In this document: positions 20,203 through 28,874 of the stretch, piece after piece
How the letters are laid out: every line of letters begins with the position of its first letter
Numbering within the stretch: the stretch's first letter is position 1
Origin: Thalassobacillus sp. CUG 92003
GTDB lineage: Bacteria; Bacillota; Bacilli; Bacillales; Halobacillaceae
Length of the DNA: 64,000 nt
Assembly: GCF_013618635.1 (NCBI RefSeq)
Contig: NZ_JABLSJ010000004.1
Span: forward strand, 248,001 to 312,000
Direction of reading: 5' to 3'
The notes under the pieces: model-generated
The model's input: the letters and a program-made list of their open reading frames with translations, nothing else
Databases searched by the model: none
Told to the model about the DNA's origin: nothing
Translations under genes and position numbers: made by a program

Positions 20203-21087
20203 TTATTCCTTGATTTGACTCATAACTTCTTCAGCAAAGTTATCCTCACGCTTTTCCATTCCTTCGCCTACTTCATAACGGATATACGTTTGGATCGATC
20301 CATTGCTGGACTCAAGATATTGCTTCACTTTTTGATCTGGATCTTTTACGAAATTTTGCTCTAGCAAACAAATCTCTTCAAAGAATTTACCGAGACGGCC
20401 TTCTACCATTTTTTCAACAATGTTCTCTGGCTTGCCTTCGCTCATTGCTTGTGTTTTAAGCATCTCACGCTCGCTGTTAACCTCTTCTTCCGGTACGTCT
20501 TCACGAGAAATGTAACGCGGGCTCACAGCAGCTACGTGCATCGCTACGTCTTTGGCAACCTGTTGGTCTGTCGTACCTTCAATAACGTTAAGTACACCAA
20601 TGCGGCCGCCCGCATGAAGGTAAGCACCAAACGCATCGTTATCTGTTTTAGTCAAAATAGTAAAACGACGAAGAGAGATCTTTTCTCCAATTTTAGCAAT
20701 GATGTCTGTGATATAGTCATTCAGTTTCGCGCCTTCACCATGCAGCTTTTGCTCGAGTGCTTCCTCAACCGTTGCCGGCTGGTTTGCAACTAAGTGTTTA
20801 CCGAGTTCCTGGAGAAGCTGCTTGAATTGATCGTTTTTTGTGACAAAGTCCGTTTCGCAGTTGACTTCGAGAAGCACAGCCGAATTCCCATCCACTTCGA
20901 TATAAGTGGAGCCTTCAGCTGCTACACGGTCCGCTTTCTTTTGGGCCTTGGAAATGCCTTTTTCGCGCAACCATTCTACTGCTTTCTCCATGTCGCCTTC
21001 AGTTTCTGTCAGCGCTTTTTTACAGTCCATCATCCCTGCACCGGTTTTTTCACGTAATTCTTTTACCATTTTTGCGTTTACAGCCAT
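20203..21087 (-). CDS. tsf: Translation elongation factor Ts
   Basis: Nucleotide exchange factor for EF-Tu. 294 residues from the ATG at 21087, which has SD AAGGAGGAC; nine extra in-frame codons upstream are not conserved. [20 protein letters not shown] near residue 8 and [14 protein letters not shown] near 75 are the two family signatures, the second contacting EF-Tu. [17 protein letters not shown] near 250 is also typical. It follows rpsB as in nearly all bacteria. Confidence 0.98.
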   Translation of the reverse strand: MAVNAKMVKELREKTGAGMMDCKKALTETEGDMEKAVEWLREKGISKAQKKADRVAAEGSTYIEVDGNSAVLLEVNCETDFVTKNDQFKQLLQELGKHLVANQPATVEEALEQKLHGEGAKLNDYITDIIAKIGEKISLRRFTILTKTDNDAFGAYLHAGGRIGVLNVIEGTTDQQVAKDVAMHVAAVSPRYISREDVPEEEVNSEREMLKTQAMSEGKPENIVEKMVEGRLGKFFEEICLLEQNFVKDPDQKVKQYLESSNGSIQTYIRYEVGEGMEKREDNFAEEVMSQIKE

Positions 21088-21132
21088 TGTAATGTCCTCC
21101 TTAAAATTGGTCACCTTACGTTCTTTAAAAAA

Positions 21133-21161
21133 GGTGATAAAAGGGTTTCCCTCTTATCACC
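21133..21161 (-). terminator. Attenuator hairpin between rpsB and tsf
   Basis: 13-bp stem with one G-U type mismatch (21133-21145 and 21149-21161, 3-base loop), followed by CTTTTTTAAAG on the minus strand. It lies 14 bases after the rpsB stop. The T run makes partial termination plausible. Confidence 0.6.
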
Positions 21162-21174
21162 ATTGAAACCTTTC

Positions 21175-21921
21175 TTACTCTTGTACAGTTCCAGCTTCTA
21201 TATCAGCTTCTGCTTCTTCAGTCGCAACTTCAGTTTCTTCACCTTGATTGACTTCAAGAATAGCATCAGCCATTTTAGAGGTTAGCAATTTCACTGCGCG
21301 AATCGCATCATCGTTTGCCGGAATAACGTAATCAATTTCATCAGGATCGCAGTTGGTATCAACAATTCCGACAATCGGAATGTTCAGTTTATGAGCTTCT
21401 GCAATGGCGATACGTTCTTTACGAGGGTCGATCACGAACATTGCATCAGGTAGAGCTTTCATTTCTTTGATGCCGCCTAGGAATTTAACGAGACGATCTT
21501 TTTCTTTAAGAAGATCAACGACTTCTTTTTTCGGAAGAACTTCGGCAGTGCCGTCGACTTCCATGCGCTCGATATCCTTCAGACGGTTGATACGTTTACG
21601 GATCGTTTGGAAATTGGTCAAGGTTCCACCCAACCAACGCTGGTTGATATAGAACATACCGCAACGTGTCGCTTCATCCCGTACGGTATCCTGAGCTTGT
21701 TTCTTCGTACCAACGAACAGGATGCTGCCGCCTTCTTCGGCAATGCTTTTAACGTAATTGTAAGCTTCATCAACCTTTTTAACGGTTTTTTGCAAGTCGA
21801 TGATGTAAATGCCATTACGCTCTGTGAAGATATACTTCTTCATCTTCGGATTCCAACGACGAGTTTGGTGCCCAAAATGAACACCTGCTTCTAGTAACTG
21901 TTTCATAGAAATAACAGACAT
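21175..21921 (-). CDS. rpsB: 30S ribosomal protein S2
   Basis: 248 residues. S2 joins late on the back of the 30S subunit. [23 protein letters not shown]-type N-terminus, with [16 protein letters not shown] near residue 66, [13 protein letters not shown] near 95, and [20 protein letters not shown] near 182. An acidic C-tail ([10 protein letters not shown]) follows. The ATG has SD AGGAGGAAA. It starts the rpsB-tsf-pyrH-frr group from a clear vegetative promoter through a leader of about 115 bases. Confidence 0.98.
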   Translation of the reverse strand: MSVISMKQLLEAGVHFGHQTRRWNPKMKKYIFTERNGIYIIDLQKTVKKVDEAYNYVKSIAEEGGSILFVGTKKQAQDTVRDEATRCGMFYINQRWLGGTLTNFQTIRKRINRLKDIERMEVDGTAEVLPKKEVVDLLKEKDRLVKFLGGIKEMKALPDAMFVIDPRKERIAIAEAHKLNIPIVGIVDTNCDPDEIDYVIPANDDAIRAVKLLTSKMADAILEVNQGEETEVATEEAEADIEAGTVQE

Positions 21922-21988
21922 GTGTGTTTCCTCCTAATAGGTTTTTGTAGTTTCCTCCGGTTCCTTCATCTTCCTCCAGGGACTTCAT
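21815..21988 (-). other. Possible upstream reading frame overlapping rpsB start
   Basis: An ATG at 21986-21988 has a strong SD (AGGAGGTG, 8-9 bases before it) in the rpsB leader. It opens a 57-codon frame ([20 protein letters not shown]...) that runs across the rpsB start in another frame. Its second half is simply out-of-frame rpsB. Whether it is translated is unknown; if so it would compete with, or couple to, rpsB initiation. Confidence 0.25.
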
Positions 21989-22042
21989 GTTAAAAGCACC
22001 TCCTGGATGAATCCACAACCGTGTGTAGTAACACCAAAAGTA

Positions 22043-22071
22043 AATATATCATATGCCATAGGCTATATCAA
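22043..22071 (-). promoter_or_regulatory. SigA-type promoter for rpsB
   Basis: On the minus strand -35 TTGATA (22071-22066), a 17-base spacer and -10 TATATT (22048-22043); each box matches five of six consensus bases. The transcript would begin near 22036, giving a leader of about 115 bases. The promoter overlaps the end of the swrB side of the gap. Confidence 0.75.
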
Positions 22072-22082
22072 GTCTCATTCGA

Positions 22083-22589
22083 CTATTTTCCTTTTTGGAA
22101 TTTGAGGATCAATTCCGTCTCCGTTTTCCCTAAATTCAATTCTTTGGCAATCGCCTCCACACTGTACCCTTGCGCGTTCATAGCAGCAACTTTTGATTGC
22201 TCCGATGGTATGTAAACATCCTCGTCTTCATCCGGTGCCGGAGGACGGTATGATATATCGGGTGGCTCGTATGCAGTTCCTTGCTCTTCTCCATTACGAA
22301 ATGAGTCCGTTGGATTACCAGGCTCTAGTCCAGAGTGGGGGGCTTCAGTCTGGACCGGAGGTGACGCACCTGAGGAAGAGGCTTGGAATTGCCTGAACTT
22401 CTCATTCTCTTCTTTAATCTCAGTTAGATAGGATGTGAACAAATCTTCTATTTCGTTGGCGACCTGTTCCTGCCTTGATTCCAGTTCTTCAGCTTTTTTA
22501 ATGCGCGTTGACAGCGTCAGGAGGGCAAATATAATCAACCCATCCATAATAAAACCGATCACGATTAACATCCCAGTCATTTCGATCAT
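22083..22589 (-). CDS. swrB: SwrB/YlxL-type membrane-anchored swarming protein
   Basis: 168 residues at the position of B. subtilis swrB, last gene of the fla/che operon before rpsB. One membrane segment near residues 7-25 is followed by a charged coiled coil (about 30-75) and a proline/acid-rich region. A short helix-turn-helix-like C-terminal motif (GYSVEAIAKELNLGKTETEL) lies near 145. In B. subtilis SwrB promotes flagellar export-apparatus activation and swarming. Assignment rests on position and architecture; the sequence is divergent. The start could be ATG at 22589 or 22580. Confidence 0.65.
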   Translation of the reverse strand: MIEMTGMLIVIGFIMDGLIIFALLTLSTRIKKAEELESRQEQVANEIEDLFTSYLTEIKEENEKFRQFQASSSGASPPVQTEAPHSGLEPGNPTDSFRNGEEQGTAYEPPDISYRPPAPDEDEDVYIPSEQSKVAAMNAQGYSVEAIAKELNLGKTETELILKFQKGK

Positions 22590-22643
22590 TCCCGCCTAGA
22601 AATTTAATTAATACTTTCTTCCGTTACCTTGTGTGATAAGTGG

Positions 22644-23420
22644 TTAGGATTCCACAACTTCCGATAGCGCCTCTTTCAGTTTGAATATCGCCTTAGCGTG
22701 AATTTGCGAGATGCGGGAAGTCGTCAACTCCAAGACGTGTCCAATTTCTGTCAAGGTCAGTTCCTCATGGTAAAATAAACTGATCACCATTTGTTCCTTT
22801 TCATTCAATTGCTTAATTTGCTCAGCAAGTTCTTTGAAATTTTCTTGTTGAATGACGTTTTGTACGGGAGTCAAGGTTGTCTGATCAGCCAACGAATACC
22901 CTACTCCTTCTTTATGTTCTTCATTTGTATCTTTTGGCTTTTCTTCCATCGATAGGACATTTGCAAATAAAGAATCTTTGACGGTCGCCTCGATATCTTC
23001 AGCAGAAATACCTGTCTCAGAACTGATTTCATACGAAGTTGGCGGGCGCTTATAACGTTGTTCTAACCGTTCAGATGCCTGTTCTATTCTCTTCGCCTTA
23101 TCTCTGACAGAACGAGGGAGCCAATCCTCTTTTCTCAGACCGTCCATGATGGCCCCCCGGATACGAAATGAAGCATACGTATCGAATTTTAAGTCACGTT
23201 CCAAATCGAACTTTTTTAATGCATCATACAAGCCCATCAGCCCTAAACTTTTCACATCATCTTTGTTTACATTTTTAGGAAGATGGGCTGAAATCCGCTG
23301 AACGTGAAAATTAACGAGATGAAAGTATGTTTTCACCAGCTCATTTGCAGCATCTTGATCTCTCTCGTGTAACCACTGATGCCATAATTTATGTTCTTGA
23401 GGAGATAAAGAGTTGGACAT
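22644..23420 (-). CDS. sigD: RNA polymerase sigma factor SigD (FliA type)
   Basis: Flagellar sigma factor that drives late motility, chemotaxis receptor and autolysin genes. About 258 residues from the ATG at 23420, SD GGAGGAGGA. Region 2 contains VKSLGLMGLYDALKKFD near residue 63 and FDTYASFRIRGAIMDGLRK near 84. Region 3 follows (RPPTSYEISSETGIS), and region 4 has LTEIGHVLELTTSRISQIHAKA near 228. It is expected to be held by FlgM until hook completion; flgM is not in the window. Placement near the operon end matters in B. subtilis for SigD levels. Confidence 0.96.
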   Translation of the reverse strand: MSNSLSPQEHKLWHQWLHERDQDAANELVKTYFHLVNFHVQRISAHLPKNVNKDDVKSLGLMGLYDALKKFDLERDLKFDTYASFRIRGAIMDGLRKEDWLPRSVRDKAKRIEQASERLEQRYKRPPTSYEISSETGISAEDIEATVKDSLFANVLSMEEKPKDTNEEHKEGVGYSLADQTTLTPVQNVIQQENFKELAEQIKQLNEKEQMVISLFYHEELTLTEIGHVLELTTSRISQIHAKAIFKLKEALSEVVES

Positions 23421-23450
23421 GTAATTCCTCCTCCGCAACTGTTAGCTAAA

Positions 23451-23801
23451 CTATTCCTTGTGTTCTCTCTTTTGGGAAGATTCATCTTCATTTAACATTT
23501 CACGAATCACATTGGATGCCTCTTTTGCTGATGGTACAGCGTTCGGTGTAGACGACTGCGCTTTACCATCCTGATTCGAAGTCGGCTCGCGGCGATAACT
23601 TAGTGTGCTGTCGTTGTCAGAACGGGGGTTCACGTATCCGAAGGCTAATCTGAACAGATAAGCCAACAAGAAAAACACGACAAATATGACCGTCGCCCGT
23701 ATTAAAGTTGTTTGCAGCATATTATTCAAGATGGAAAGCCAAAACGTCAATCCCATTCCAAGCAACCCGAACGACATATTCCATTTCCATGTTCCCGCCA
23801 T
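23451..23801 (-). CDS. Unrecognised small membrane protein between cheD and sigD
   Basis: 116 residues, function not recognised. Two hydrophobic segments lie near residues 10-32 and 35-55 (IRATVIFVVFFLLAYLFRLA). A polar, serine/asparagine-rich, probably disordered tail follows, ending in a charged ASNVIREMLNEDES helix. Its ATG overlaps the cheD stop, and sigD begins 30 bases later, so it is co-transcribed and probably translationally coupled. B. subtilis has no gene here. The context suggests a motility-linked membrane factor, but that is inference; SD is not strong. Confidence 0.75.
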   Translation of the reverse strand: MAGTWKWNMSFGLLGMGLTFWLSILNNMLQTTLIRATVIFVVFFLLAYLFRLAFGYVNPRSDNDSTLSYRREPTSNQDGKAQSSTPNAVPSAKEASNVIREMLNEDESSQKREHKE

Positions 23802-24298
23802 TAGATGTCAATGACTCCTTTATGTACAGTTCTGATGTTCAACCTCATCGTACCAGGATCAAATTCAATTGTACGGCCTTTTGTACCGCCGATATCTTCG
23901 GCGACGATAGGAATGCGAAGCGTCTGTAACTGTTCCCTTATAGCATTAATGTTACGGGACCCGATTCTCATCATATCATTTGCTGCTTGAAACTGGAACA
24001 TTTGAGCGCCTCCAGCAAGTTTTGCTTTCACATTATATTTACCGGCTCCTTGCTGAACCATTTGGCGGTAAAGTTCCATTACTGCTGTATCGGCATATTT
24101 GCCTACTGGAAAAGGGTCGTGCTTTGCCATTGCTGAGTCAGGCAGCATGATGTGGGCCAAACCTGCCATTCCTTGACGATCGTCATATAAAACTACCCCT
24201 ACACACGATCCCAGACCAGATGTTCTGATCAAATTAGGCGCCTTTACAATATCCCATTCTGCTATGCCTACCTTGATGATAGTGGCTAATTCAGTCAT
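23801..24298 (-). CDS. cheD: Chemoreceptor glutamine deamidase CheD
   Basis: About 165 residues from the ATG at 24298; the longer frame to 24364 lies inside cheC. It deamidates receptor glutamines and binds CheC. TSGLGSCVGVVLYD near residue 25 holds the catalytic Cys, AGLAHIMLPDS near 46 the catalytic His, and KLAGGAQMFQ near 93 is typical. It overlaps the cheC stop by 8 bases, fitting the paired action of CheC and CheD in the Bacillus adaptation system. Confidence 0.95.
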   Translation of the reverse strand: MTELATIIKVGIAEWDIVKAPNLIRTSGLGSCVGVVLYDDRQGMAGLAHIMLPDSAMAKHDPFPVGKYADTAVMELYRQMVQQGAGKYNVKAKLAGGAQMFQFQAANDMMRIGSRNINAIREQLQTLRIPIVAEDIGGTKGRTIEFDPGTMRLNIRTVHKGVIDI

Positions 24299-24932
24299 TG
24301 TGAGAAACTCCCAGAACATTGAACAGTGTATCGTAGGATACAGGATCCGGTAAAAGCAGAACATGACCTTTGACAGGAGTGTTCATCGCTGTACTTCCTT
24401 CACTGAACAAGGTATCAATAACAATGGCATAATCACTAAATTGTGAAATTTCCAGCAATCCGTCTCCAATAATCGCTCCTGCCATATCAATGGCCAGGGA
24501 GGGGACGGTGGGCTGGATCGTCAGTCCAGTGAAATCAGCTAATGCCGACAGATAAGAGCCAGATAGGATATTACCTAATTCCAATAACGTCGAAACAGCC
24601 ATCTCAGAACCTGCCAATTCCTCGAGCGTGCCCATCTCTGCTCCTGTCAATAATGTTAAATAGTGACTTGCTTGTTGAGGAGGGAGAATGTAGAACATAC
24701 TTCCCGGAAGCTCGCCGGTGATGCGTAAAAACACCGAGGCTATTTCTGTTTCTTTATCACCTGCTATTTCCGTCATCTCCTCCAATGAAACCTGACGAAC
24801 CGAAGGCACAAACATGTCTACTTTACGATTTAACAATTGGGACATGGCTGTGGCTGCATGGCCAGCCCCGATATTACCAATTTCCTTCACAACGTCTAAT
24901 TGGTTATCAGTCAATGGCTTAAATGCGTTCAT
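24291..24932 (-). CDS. cheC: CheY-P phosphatase CheC
   Basis: 213 residues. CheC removes phosphate from CheY-P and, with CheD, forms one of the adaptation systems in Bacillus. Both active-site repeats are present: VKEIGNIGAGHAATAMSQLL near residue 14 and LLELGNILSGSYLSALADF near 115, each with the E-x2-N pair. It is the cytoplasmic relative of FliY, also in this operon. It starts 2 bases after cheW and overlaps cheD. Confidence 0.96.
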   Translation of the reverse strand: MNAFKPLTDNQLDVVKEIGNIGAGHAATAMSQLLNRKVDMFVPSVRQVSLEEMTEIAGDKETEIASVFLRITGELPGSMFYILPPQQASHYLTLLTGAEMGTLEELAGSEMAVSTLLELGNILSGSYLSALADFTGLTIQPTVPSLAIDMAGAIIGDGLLEISQFSDYAIVIDTLFSEGSTAMNTPVKGHVLLLPDPVSYDTLFNVLGVSHND

Positions 24933-24934
24933 AA

Positions 24935-25405
24935 CTATCCTTCTATCGCTTGCAATTCATCGACTTCCTCTTTTGTCAGCACGTTGTGTAAGTTTAAGAG
25001 AATCAATAAACGCTTTTCCAGCTTAGCAACCCCTTGAAGATACTCCACTTCCAGATCACCGACAATTTCCGGAGGGGGTTCTATGCTCGATTCCGGTATG
25101 TCAATAACGTCGTTGGCCGAATCGACAATGAGCCCGACGTTTGTTTCTCCGATAGACACGATAATAATCCGGGTCGCATTCGTGTATTCTGCAGCAGGCA
25201 GGTCAAACCGTGAGCGCAAATCGATAATTGGCGTAACGACTCCTCTTAAATTGATTACTCCCTTTACAAACGCTTCTGTACGCGGCACCCTCGTGATGTT
25301 TTGCACACGTTCGATCGACCCTACTTGCTCGACCGGAACCGCGTATTCTTCATCCTGCAGTTGAAAAACGATCACCTTCAGATGTTGGCTCGTCTCATTT
25401 TCCAT
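24935..25405 (-). CDS. cheW: Chemotaxis coupling protein CheW
   Basis: 156 residues. It bridges receptors and CheA in signalling arrays. The fold is two SH3-like sub-barrels: VIVFQLQDEEYAVPVEQVGS near residue 10, VPRTEAFVKGVINLRGVVTP near 40, and IDLRSRFDLP near 60. The ATG has an excellent SD (AAGGAGGAG). In related species cheA joins cheW directly; here 371 bases with a palindromic repeat lie between them, so cheW-cheC-cheD-sigD could be partly uncoupled from the upstream operon. Confidence 0.96.
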   Translation of the reverse strand: MENETSQHLKVIVFQLQDEEYAVPVEQVGSIERVQNITRVPRTEAFVKGVINLRGVVTPIIDLRSRFDLPAAEYTNATRIIIVSIGETNVGLIVDSANDVIDIPESSIEPPPEIVGDLEVEYLQGVAKLEKRLLILLNLHNVLTKEEVDELQAIEG

Positions 25406-25776
25406 TTTATCTCCTCCTTATGATGTGACTGTGCCACCTCTCCACTTACTAGATAATATGGGTCCTATACGATAAGAGCTTGGGTTGGCTGGGAAATAAC
25501 TCGCTTTCCTGCGGGGGAACCGGCAAGCCTCCTCGGTCGCTTGGCTCCCTGTGGGGTCTCGCCGAGCTCCTTCTCCCGCGGGAGTCTCGTCATTTCCCAG
25601 CCAACCCATCTTCATATGGGTGGAAGGCCCCTCATTCATAAAGGTGCTGCATAAATCTGTTCATGTATCTAGATAGCTTAGAAATGTAAATTGCATAATG
25701 GGATATTAACTATTGTTAAGAAGGAAGCCTATGTTCTTATATCGAAATTAAGTCTTCCGAAAGTTAACAAAGTCTA
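25406..25776. other. 371-bp gap between cheA and cheW
   Basis: No gene is supported. It holds a palindromic repeat (25481-25608) and about 170 bases of AT-rich DNA next to cheA with no clear ORF, tRNA or terminator. I found no convincing promoter for cheW in the ~75 bases between the repeat and its SD; TATTAT near 25455 is an isolated -10-like match. Confidence 0.7.
25481..25608. repeat. 128-bp palindromic repeat element
   Basis: Perfect 17-bp terminal inverted repeats (25481-25497 and 25592-25608, TGGGTTGGCTGGGAAAT). They enclose a GC-rich imperfect palindrome with TCCTGCGGGGG on one side and CTCCCGCGGGAG on the other. A shortened relative lies at 63280-63338. Such GC-rich palindromes are scattered in intergenic DNA of many Bacillaceae (recalled, not searched). 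RNA from it would fold into a long hairpin between cheA and cheW. Confidence 0.75.
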
Positions 25777-27795
25777 TCATTTTATTAAAGCATTGCTATC
25801 AAGAATCAACGCAACCTCACCATCGCCCAAAATCGTAGCACCTGAGATAGCAAAAGCATCTGAGAGATAATGGCCCAGGGTTTTCAATACCACTTCTTGC
25901 TGTCCAATAAAGGAGTCGACGACTAATCCGGCCATTTTATCTCCTTTACGCACCATGACTAACGAGTAATAAGCGTCCTTCTCACGTGTTCGAGGAACTT
26001 CAAATACTTCTTCAAGAAATACTAATGGCACGACTTTACCTCGGAAATCAATAACCTCTTTATTATGGGCATACATGATCTCATCCTCTTTTATAATAGC
26101 TGTCTCAATGATGGAAGAGAGGGGGATCGCATATTTTTCAGCTTGTACTTCAACAAGCATGACGGAGATAATTGATAAAGTGAGCGGCAGTTGAATGGAA
26201 AACACACTGCCGTGGCCCCATTCGGAATCAATGCCGATGTGGCCGCCCAATGATTCAATCGTACTTTTCACAACATCAAGTCCTACGCCTCGGCCTGAGA
26301 CATCTGATATGTGATCCGCTGTTGAAAATCCACTGGCCATAATCAACTCATAGATTTGCTTATCTGACATATTAGCAGCTTGACTGTTTGTCACAACATC
26401 GTTTGCTACTGCTTTTTCTGCAACTTTCGTCCGGTTGATACCAGCACCGTCATCAGAGATTTCAATAAAGACGTGATTTCCACTATGATAGGCTTTGAGA
26501 TTCAATGAACCTTCCTCTGGCTTACCATGTTGCACCCTGACGTCAGGTTCCTCTATGCCATGATCGATTGCATTGCGGATTAAATGAACGAGCGGATCGC
26601 CAATTTCATCAATAACCGTGCGATCGAGTTCGGTCTCAGCCCCTTCAATAGTGAGGTTAATGGATTTGTTCAAATCACGAGACAGCTGCCGGACCATACG
26701 CGGGAACCGATTAAATACGTGTTCGACCGGGACCATGCGCATATTCAAAATAATACTTTGCAAGTCGCCCGACACTCTGCTCATGCGCTCAACAGTTTCT
26801 TGTAGTTCAGCGTGTTGTAACTCATCCGAGATTTGCTCGAGACGACCGCGATCGATCACAAGTTCCTCGAATAAATTCATCAGTACATCCAAACGGTCAA
26901 TGTTCACGCGGATCGTTTTATTCCCCACCTGTTGTTTAGATGGTTCTGAGGAGGACGATGGTGTCGGCTGATTGGCTGCATCCTTTACGTCATCTTCTTT
27001 ATCGCGAGATATGTCTTTTTGCTCCGAGCCCTCTGTTAAATAAGATTGAACCGAAAATTCTGACACCTCAACGTGCTCAATTTCCGACACCTTCATCACT
27101 TTAGCTTGGACGTCCTTGGCACTGTCACCCGTCACGAGCAGCACTGTAAATTGGTGTTCAAATTCTTCATTCTCCAACTGTTCCACATTAGGTACCGATT
27201 TGATGACTTCCCCTATTTGTTCGAACACTTCAAACACCATGTAGACACGGGCTGCTTTTAACAGACAATCCTCACGAAGCTTGACGGTAACGCGCAAATT
27301 GCTCTGATCGCTTTCTTCTGATTGCTGTAACACTGTCAACTCGAATTCGTCTAACTGGAGCTCCTCACGGTCGTCAGGAACTGCCGTGGCGATAGGTGAG
27401 GCTGTATCTGCAACAGCTTCACCTGTCTCAAGGGCGTGCAGTTTAGAGACGACAGTTTCAACGTTTCTCGTCCCTTTCCCACCACTGGCAATATCAACGA
27501 CCATTGCTTCTAAATCATCGACAGAGTCAAAGACAATATCAAGCATATCCGACCCGACTGATAGCTGTTCATGACGTACAGCATCCAGCACATTTTCCAT
27601 TTTGTGCGTCAAGTTAGCGAGATCCTCGTAGCCCATCGTGGCCGACATACCTTTTAGTGTATGGGCAGACCTGAAGATTTCGCCAACGATGACTAAGTCA
27701 TCCGGCTTTTTCTCTAATTCCAGTAAATGATCGTTAATGGATTGCAGATGATCTTTACTCTCTTCAATGAATACTTCAAGATATTGATTATCCAT
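25777..27795 (-). CDS. cheA: Chemotaxis histidine kinase CheA
   Basis: 672 residues, all five domains present. P1 carries the phosphorylated His45 in RSAHTLKGMSATMGY. P2 (response-regulator binding) lies near 165-260. P3 is the dimerisation domain, and the P4 ATPase has LVHLIRNAIDHGIE (N box near 405) and ISDDGAGI plus SGRGVGLDVVKS (G boxes). P5 is a CheW-like domain ending the protein. It passes phosphate to CheY and CheB, both in this operon. Start ATG one base after the cheB stop region. Confidence 0.97.
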   Translation of the reverse strand: MDNQYLEVFIEESKDHLQSINDHLLELEKKPDDLVIVGEIFRSAHTLKGMSATMGYEDLANLTHKMENVLDAVRHEQLSVGSDMLDIVFDSVDDLEAMVVDIASGGKGTRNVETVVSKLHALETGEAVADTASPIATAVPDDREELQLDEFELTVLQQSEESDQSNLRVTVKLREDCLLKAARVYMVFEVFEQIGEVIKSVPNVEQLENEEFEHQFTVLLVTGDSAKDVQAKVMKVSEIEHVEVSEFSVQSYLTEGSEQKDISRDKEDDVKDAANQPTPSSSSEPSKQQVGNKTIRVNIDRLDVLMNLFEELVIDRGRLEQISDELQHAELQETVERMSRVSGDLQSIILNMRMVPVEHVFNRFPRMVRQLSRDLNKSINLTIEGAETELDRTVIDEIGDPLVHLIRNAIDHGIEEPDVRVQHGKPEEGSLNLKAYHSGNHVFIEISDDGAGINRTKVAEKAVANDVVTNSQAANMSDKQIYELIMASGFSTADHISDVSGRGVGLDVVKSTIESLGGHIGIDSEWGHGSVFSIQLPLTLSIISVMLVEVQAEKYAIPLSSIIETAIIKEDEIMYAHNKEVIDFRGKVVPLVFLEEVFEVPRTREKDAYYSLVMVRKGDKMAGLVVDSFIGQQEVVLKTLGHYLSDAFAISGATILGDGEVALILDSNALIK

Positions 27796-27796
27796 T

Positions 27797-28870
27797 CTAT
27801 ACTCTCCCCTCGCGATTGACCATGCTTACAATACGCTGCCCCATTTCGTATAGTGGGACGATTTCATTTGCAAGCTTTGCTTTTACGACCGCTTTCGGCA
27901 TGCCATATATAACAGCCGTTTCCTGAGATTCTGCCAAAACATAAACCTTCGCTTCATGTTTGTGCAACTGTAGCAGTCCTTCGGTTCCATCTGCCCCCAT
28001 GCCTGTCAAAATGACGGTTATGATATGGAGTTCTGGATGATTAACTAGTGATTGCAATAAAAATGTCATGGACGGACGATGTCCGATAACCGGCTCATCA
28101 TCACTTAACTCAACACCGTATCCTTCTTTTACCTTAGAAATCGCGACGTGCTTGTTTCCAGGCGCGACATACACAACCCCTTTCTCAAGCTGTTCTCCCT
28201 CTTCAGCTTCTTTAACATGAAGATGTGAATGGTTGTTTAATCGATGGGCAAGAGATTGTGTAAAGCCAGCCGGCATATGCTGCACAATGACGATCGGAAT
28301 CGGAAAAGATGAAGGTAAGCTTTGGAGCAAATGAAGAAGAGCCCTTGGCCCGCCGGTCGAAGCACCGATTACCAGTAGACGCGGAGCTTTTCCTGACCCA
28401 GCCGGGAAATCCTTCACATATGTAATTTCTGACGCATTACCAGCTGGTAATCCCTCGGGCTGCCTAATATTTGCCTGGCCGGCAGCTGTCACTTTACGTT
28501 TCAAATCGTGACTGATCGCTTGTATATCCAGAGAAATAGCACCAGAAGGTTTGCCTACAAAGTCTACTGCTCCAAGCGCCAATGCCTGAATTGTACTGTG
28601 CGCCCCTTGCTGTGTGAGACTTGATAGCATCACCACAGCAGCAGATTGTGTAACCATCAACGCTTTTAATGCTGTCAGCCCGTCCATTATCGGCATTTCT
28701 ATATCAAGTGTGATGACATCTGGCTGCAACTCCTTCGCTTTTAGCAAACCGTCTTGTCCGTTACGCGCTATGCCGACTATGCTCGGCCTGGGATCACGAT
28801 CAAGGATCTCTGTAATCATCTTTCTCATGAATGCTGAGTCATCAACGACCAACACTTTGATTATCGTCAT
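27797..28870 (-). CDS. cheB: Protein-glutamate methylesterase CheB
   Basis: 357 residues: an N-terminal receiver domain with phospho-acceptor Asp56 (VITLDIEMPIMDG), a linker, and a C-terminal methylesterase. The catalytic Ser sits in GASTGGPRALL near residue 170, the His in VQHMPAGFTQSLA near 196, and the Asp in TGMGADGTEG near 290. It removes methyl groups from receptors when phosphorylated by CheA. It lies between flhG and cheA with 1-4 base gaps. Confidence 0.97.
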   Translation of the reverse strand: MTIIKVLVVDDSAFMRKMITEILDRDPRPSIVGIARNGQDGLLKAKELQPDVITLDIEMPIMDGLTALKALMVTQSAAVVMLSSLTQQGAHSTIQALALGAVDFVGKPSGAISLDIQAISHDLKRKVTAAGQANIRQPEGLPAGNASEITYVKDFPAGSGKAPRLLVIGASTGGPRALLHLLQSLPSSFPIPIVIVQHMPAGFTQSLAHRLNNHSHLHVKEAEEGEQLEKGVVYVAPGNKHVAISKVKEGYGVELSDDEPVIGHRPSMTFLLQSLVNHPELHIITVILTGMGADGTEGLLQLHKHEAKVYVLAESQETAVIYGMPKAVVKAKLANEIVPLYEMGQRIVSMVNREGRV

Positions 28871-28874
28871 CCTA

